From positions 3,828,643-3,892,642 of the forward strand of contig NZ_CM001439.1 of the NCBI RefSeq assembly GCF_000244955.1: a DNA stretch of 64,000 bases. The letters are read 5' to 3'. Shown in pieces: positions 62,687 to 64,000 of this stretch. Every line of letters starts with the position of its first letter. The stretch's first letter is position 1. The position numbers and the translations under genes were made by a program. The stretch comes from Saccharomonospora marina XMU15. GTDB lineage: Bacteria > Actinomycetota > Actinomycetes > Mycobacteriales > Pseudonocardiaceae. The notes under the pieces were generated by a model. It did no database searches, was not told the DNA's origin, and was given only the letters and a program-made list of their open reading frames with translations.

Positions 62687-63420
62687 GGGCACTCCCACGT
62701 CGCGACGTGGTAGGCGACCCCGAACGGGGCCTCGGAGTAGAGCAACCGCGCCCGCCAGCCGGACGCGCGGGTGCCCGCCTCGGCGAACCCGGCCAGTACC
62801 TGCCAGGCCGCACGGCCCTGCGCCTGCAACTCGGCCGCCAAGACCGGGTCCAGTTCCAGCAACGCGCGGACGTCGGCGGCTGCGAGCGCCGCACCGACCG
62901 TCGCGTCGAAGGCGGCCGCGCGCTCGTCGGGCCAGCCGGGTGGAGCCGAGGAATGCCGGGTGGAGCCGTCGCCGAGCACGAGCAGCCCGACCTCGGCATC
63001 CGCCGCCGCGGCCGAGCTCGCCGCGATGCGCCTTCCCACCGCGACGCAGTCGGCCACCGTCGCGTCGGCGGGAACCAGCTCGACCCGCACCGACTCCGCA
63101 CCCGCCCGCTCCCGCAGCCAGCCCGCCACCAGCGCGGGCAGCGGGAGTTCGGTGCCGGTGCCGGTGCCGCATCCGTCGCGGGAGGACAGCGCGACCGGCA
63201 CGTCGACCCCGAAACCGGCGAAGGTGCCACACGAAGCCGGTCCGATGGTCGAGAATCGCTGCGCCACGCCAACCGCGATCCAGCTCCGGGCCGCCCGCGC
63301 CAGACCACGCGCGGCGTCCAGGCAGGCGTCGCGAACAGGCGCGGTCGATTCGACCGCTCCCGGTACCAGTTCCGGCACCAGGAGGGGAGGATGGGGTACC
63401 ACGGCGATACGCGTGATCAC
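62683..63420 (-). CDS. LigB/MEMO-like extradiol dioxygenase-fold protein
   Basis: A 245-residue protein starting ITRIAVVPHPPLLVPELVPG, the N-terminal signature of the LigB/extradiol dioxygenase superfamily; a VVLGDGSTRHSSAPPGWPDERAAAFD-type segment near the middle carries a further His. It corresponds in place to M. tuberculosis Rv2728c, whose function is unknown. The usual set of metal-binding His residues is not complete, so enzymatic activity is doubtful. The GTG at 63420 is used since the HPPLL motif should lie near the N terminus. Translationally coupled to miaA. Confidence 0.78.
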   Translation of the reverse strand: MITRIAVVPHPPLLVPELVPGAVESTAPVRDACLDAARGLARAARSWIAVGVAQRFSTIGPASCGTFAGFGVDVPVALSSRDGCGTGTGTELPLPALVAGWLRERAGAESVRVELVPADATVADCVAVGRRIAASSAAAADAEVGLLVLGDGSTRHSSAPPGWPDERAAAFDATVGAALAAADVRALLELDPVLAAELQAQGRAAWQVLAGFAEAGTRASGWRARLLYSEAPFGVAYHVATWECP

Positions 63421-63601
63421 GCGTTCCGAGGTTACCCGGCGCGCCGAAGGAGGTACGTAGTGAGGCACAGTAAGGCACCGAGTACCCACAAGCGCGCTGA
63501 CCTGTTTGAATGCGGCCTTGACCCCGAACACGCAGCACCCGGCCCCGCCACGGCGGGGCGCCCGCGACGCGAGCGGGCCGACAGTCGAGAAGGAGCCGGC
63601 C

Positions 63602-64000
63602 ATGGCCGAGCAGAACACCCCGAACGGCACCGACGTCCCGGCGCCGCACCAGGTGCGCACCACAACAGGCGGGCCGCAGGCACCCGCCGTGCCGGTCGCG
63701 GAGGCCGACCCGTCGCGCTGGGGGCGCATCGACGACGACGGCACCGTCTACGTACGCACGGCCGACGGTGAGCGCGCGGTCGGCGTGTGGCAGGCAGGTT
63801 CGGCCGAGGAGGGCCTGCTGCACTTTGCCCGCCGGTTCGACGATCTGCGTACCGAGGTGGAGCTGCTGCAGACCCGGCTGACCTCCGGGACGGGCGACCC
63901 CAAGCAGGCCGTGTCGAGCGCGACGCAGCTGCGCGAGCGCCTCTCCGACGCGGCCGTGGTGGGCGATGTCGAGGCACTGCGCGGCCGTATCGAACACGTC
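63602..64000 (+). CDS. DUF349 domain protein, 5' part (Rv2731-like)
   Basis: The first 133 codons; the rest lies beyond the window. It begins MAEQNTPNGTDVPAPHQVR, then SRWGRIDDDGTVYVRTADGERAVGVWQAG. A charged helical region follows (FARRFDDLRTEVELLQTRL) leading into DUF349-type coiled coil. GAAGGAG lies before the ATG. Place and start match M. tuberculosis Rv2731. Function is unknown. Confidence 0.85.
   Translation, partial: MAEQNTPNGTDVPAPHQVRTTTGGPQAPAVPVAEADPSRWGRIDDDGTVYVRTADGERAVGVWQAGSAEEGLLHFARRFDDLRTEVELLQTRLTSGTGDPKQAVSSATQLRERLSDAAVVGDVEALRGRIEHV

Noticed and set aside
63432-63601. Possible short genes in the gap before the DUF349 gene, e.g. a hydrophobic minus-strand peptide ending LGALLCLTTYLLRRAG, and a plus-strand GTG with GGAGG near 63447.
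   Set aside because: Neither has a conserved pattern; the plus-strand frame overlaps the DUF349 start in another frame, and the minus-strand one lacks a ribosome site.

Overview
High-GC actinobacterial chromosome. The gene set (wag31/DivIVA, sepF, no ftsA, lexA-chiZ-nrdR order, ideR, arabinogalactan enzymes GlfT2 and Emb, a KstR-type cholesterol module) points to the Mycobacteriales/Pseudonocardiales side of the phylum, most likely a Pseudonocardiaceae relative such as Amycolatopsis, Saccharomonospora or Prauserella. The genus is inferred from gene content and style, not proven. I saw no rRNA, tRNA, CRISPR array or insertion sequence.

Layout. (1) 1-4510, minus: ileS behind a translational T-box leader, followed by a small DUF167 gene and the start of a cation/proton antiporter cut by the window edge. 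(2) 4554-21095, minus: a small membrane protein, then the division/cell-wall (dcw) cluster, in transcription order murE-murF-mraY-murD-ftsW-murG-murC-ftsQ-ftsZ-pgeF-ylmE-sepF-yggT-wag31. Many start/stop codons overlap by 4 nt. A strong hairpin and a leaderless-type -10 box separate murE from what lies upstream; ftsI, rsmH and mraZ are not there. (3) 21155-24840: a cholesterol side-chain module (hsd4A-fdxD divergent from chsE4-chsE5) with an exact KstR operator match in the divergent promoter. (4) 24905-32080: a secreted protein of unknown function, then a cell-wall arabinogalactan pair (GlfT2 with a TylF-like methyltransferase downstream, divergent from an Emb arabinosyltransferase). (5) 32117-36863, minus: sseA-acuC-pat, a probable reversible lysine-acetylation operon. 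(6) 37012-40030: ideR-galK, then galE. (7) 40056-51273: mixed genes (DUF4192, secreted X-Pro dipeptidyl peptidase, serine hydrolase, Tat-type alpha/beta hydrolase, CBS pair protein, zinc metallopeptidase, prolyl oligopeptidase, TetR/NmrA pair, CPBP protease). (8) 51368-64000: nrdR-nrdJ, chiZ/lexA, a membrane-anchored propeller protein, hflX, an ArsR-like regulator with a divergent MFS exporter, dapF-miaA-LigB-like gene, and the start of a DUF349 gene. Apart from the ArsR/MFS pair this resembles the Mycobacterium tuberculosis Rv2718c-Rv2731 order as I remember it.

How genes work together. Regions 2 and 8 supply lipid II synthesis (including meso-DAP via dapF and the DAP-adding MurE), septum assembly, and SOS control of division through LexA/ChiZ. 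Region 4 builds the arabinogalactan layer. Regulatory sequence elements are unusually readable here: T-box, KstR, LexA and probable NrdR boxes, a perfect palindrome shared by the ArsR/MFS promoters, and several TANNNT-N6-start leaderless promoters. The least explained items are a 21-bp five-copy tandem array across the MFS/dapF junction, the methyltransferase next to glfT2, and the secreted protein at 24905.
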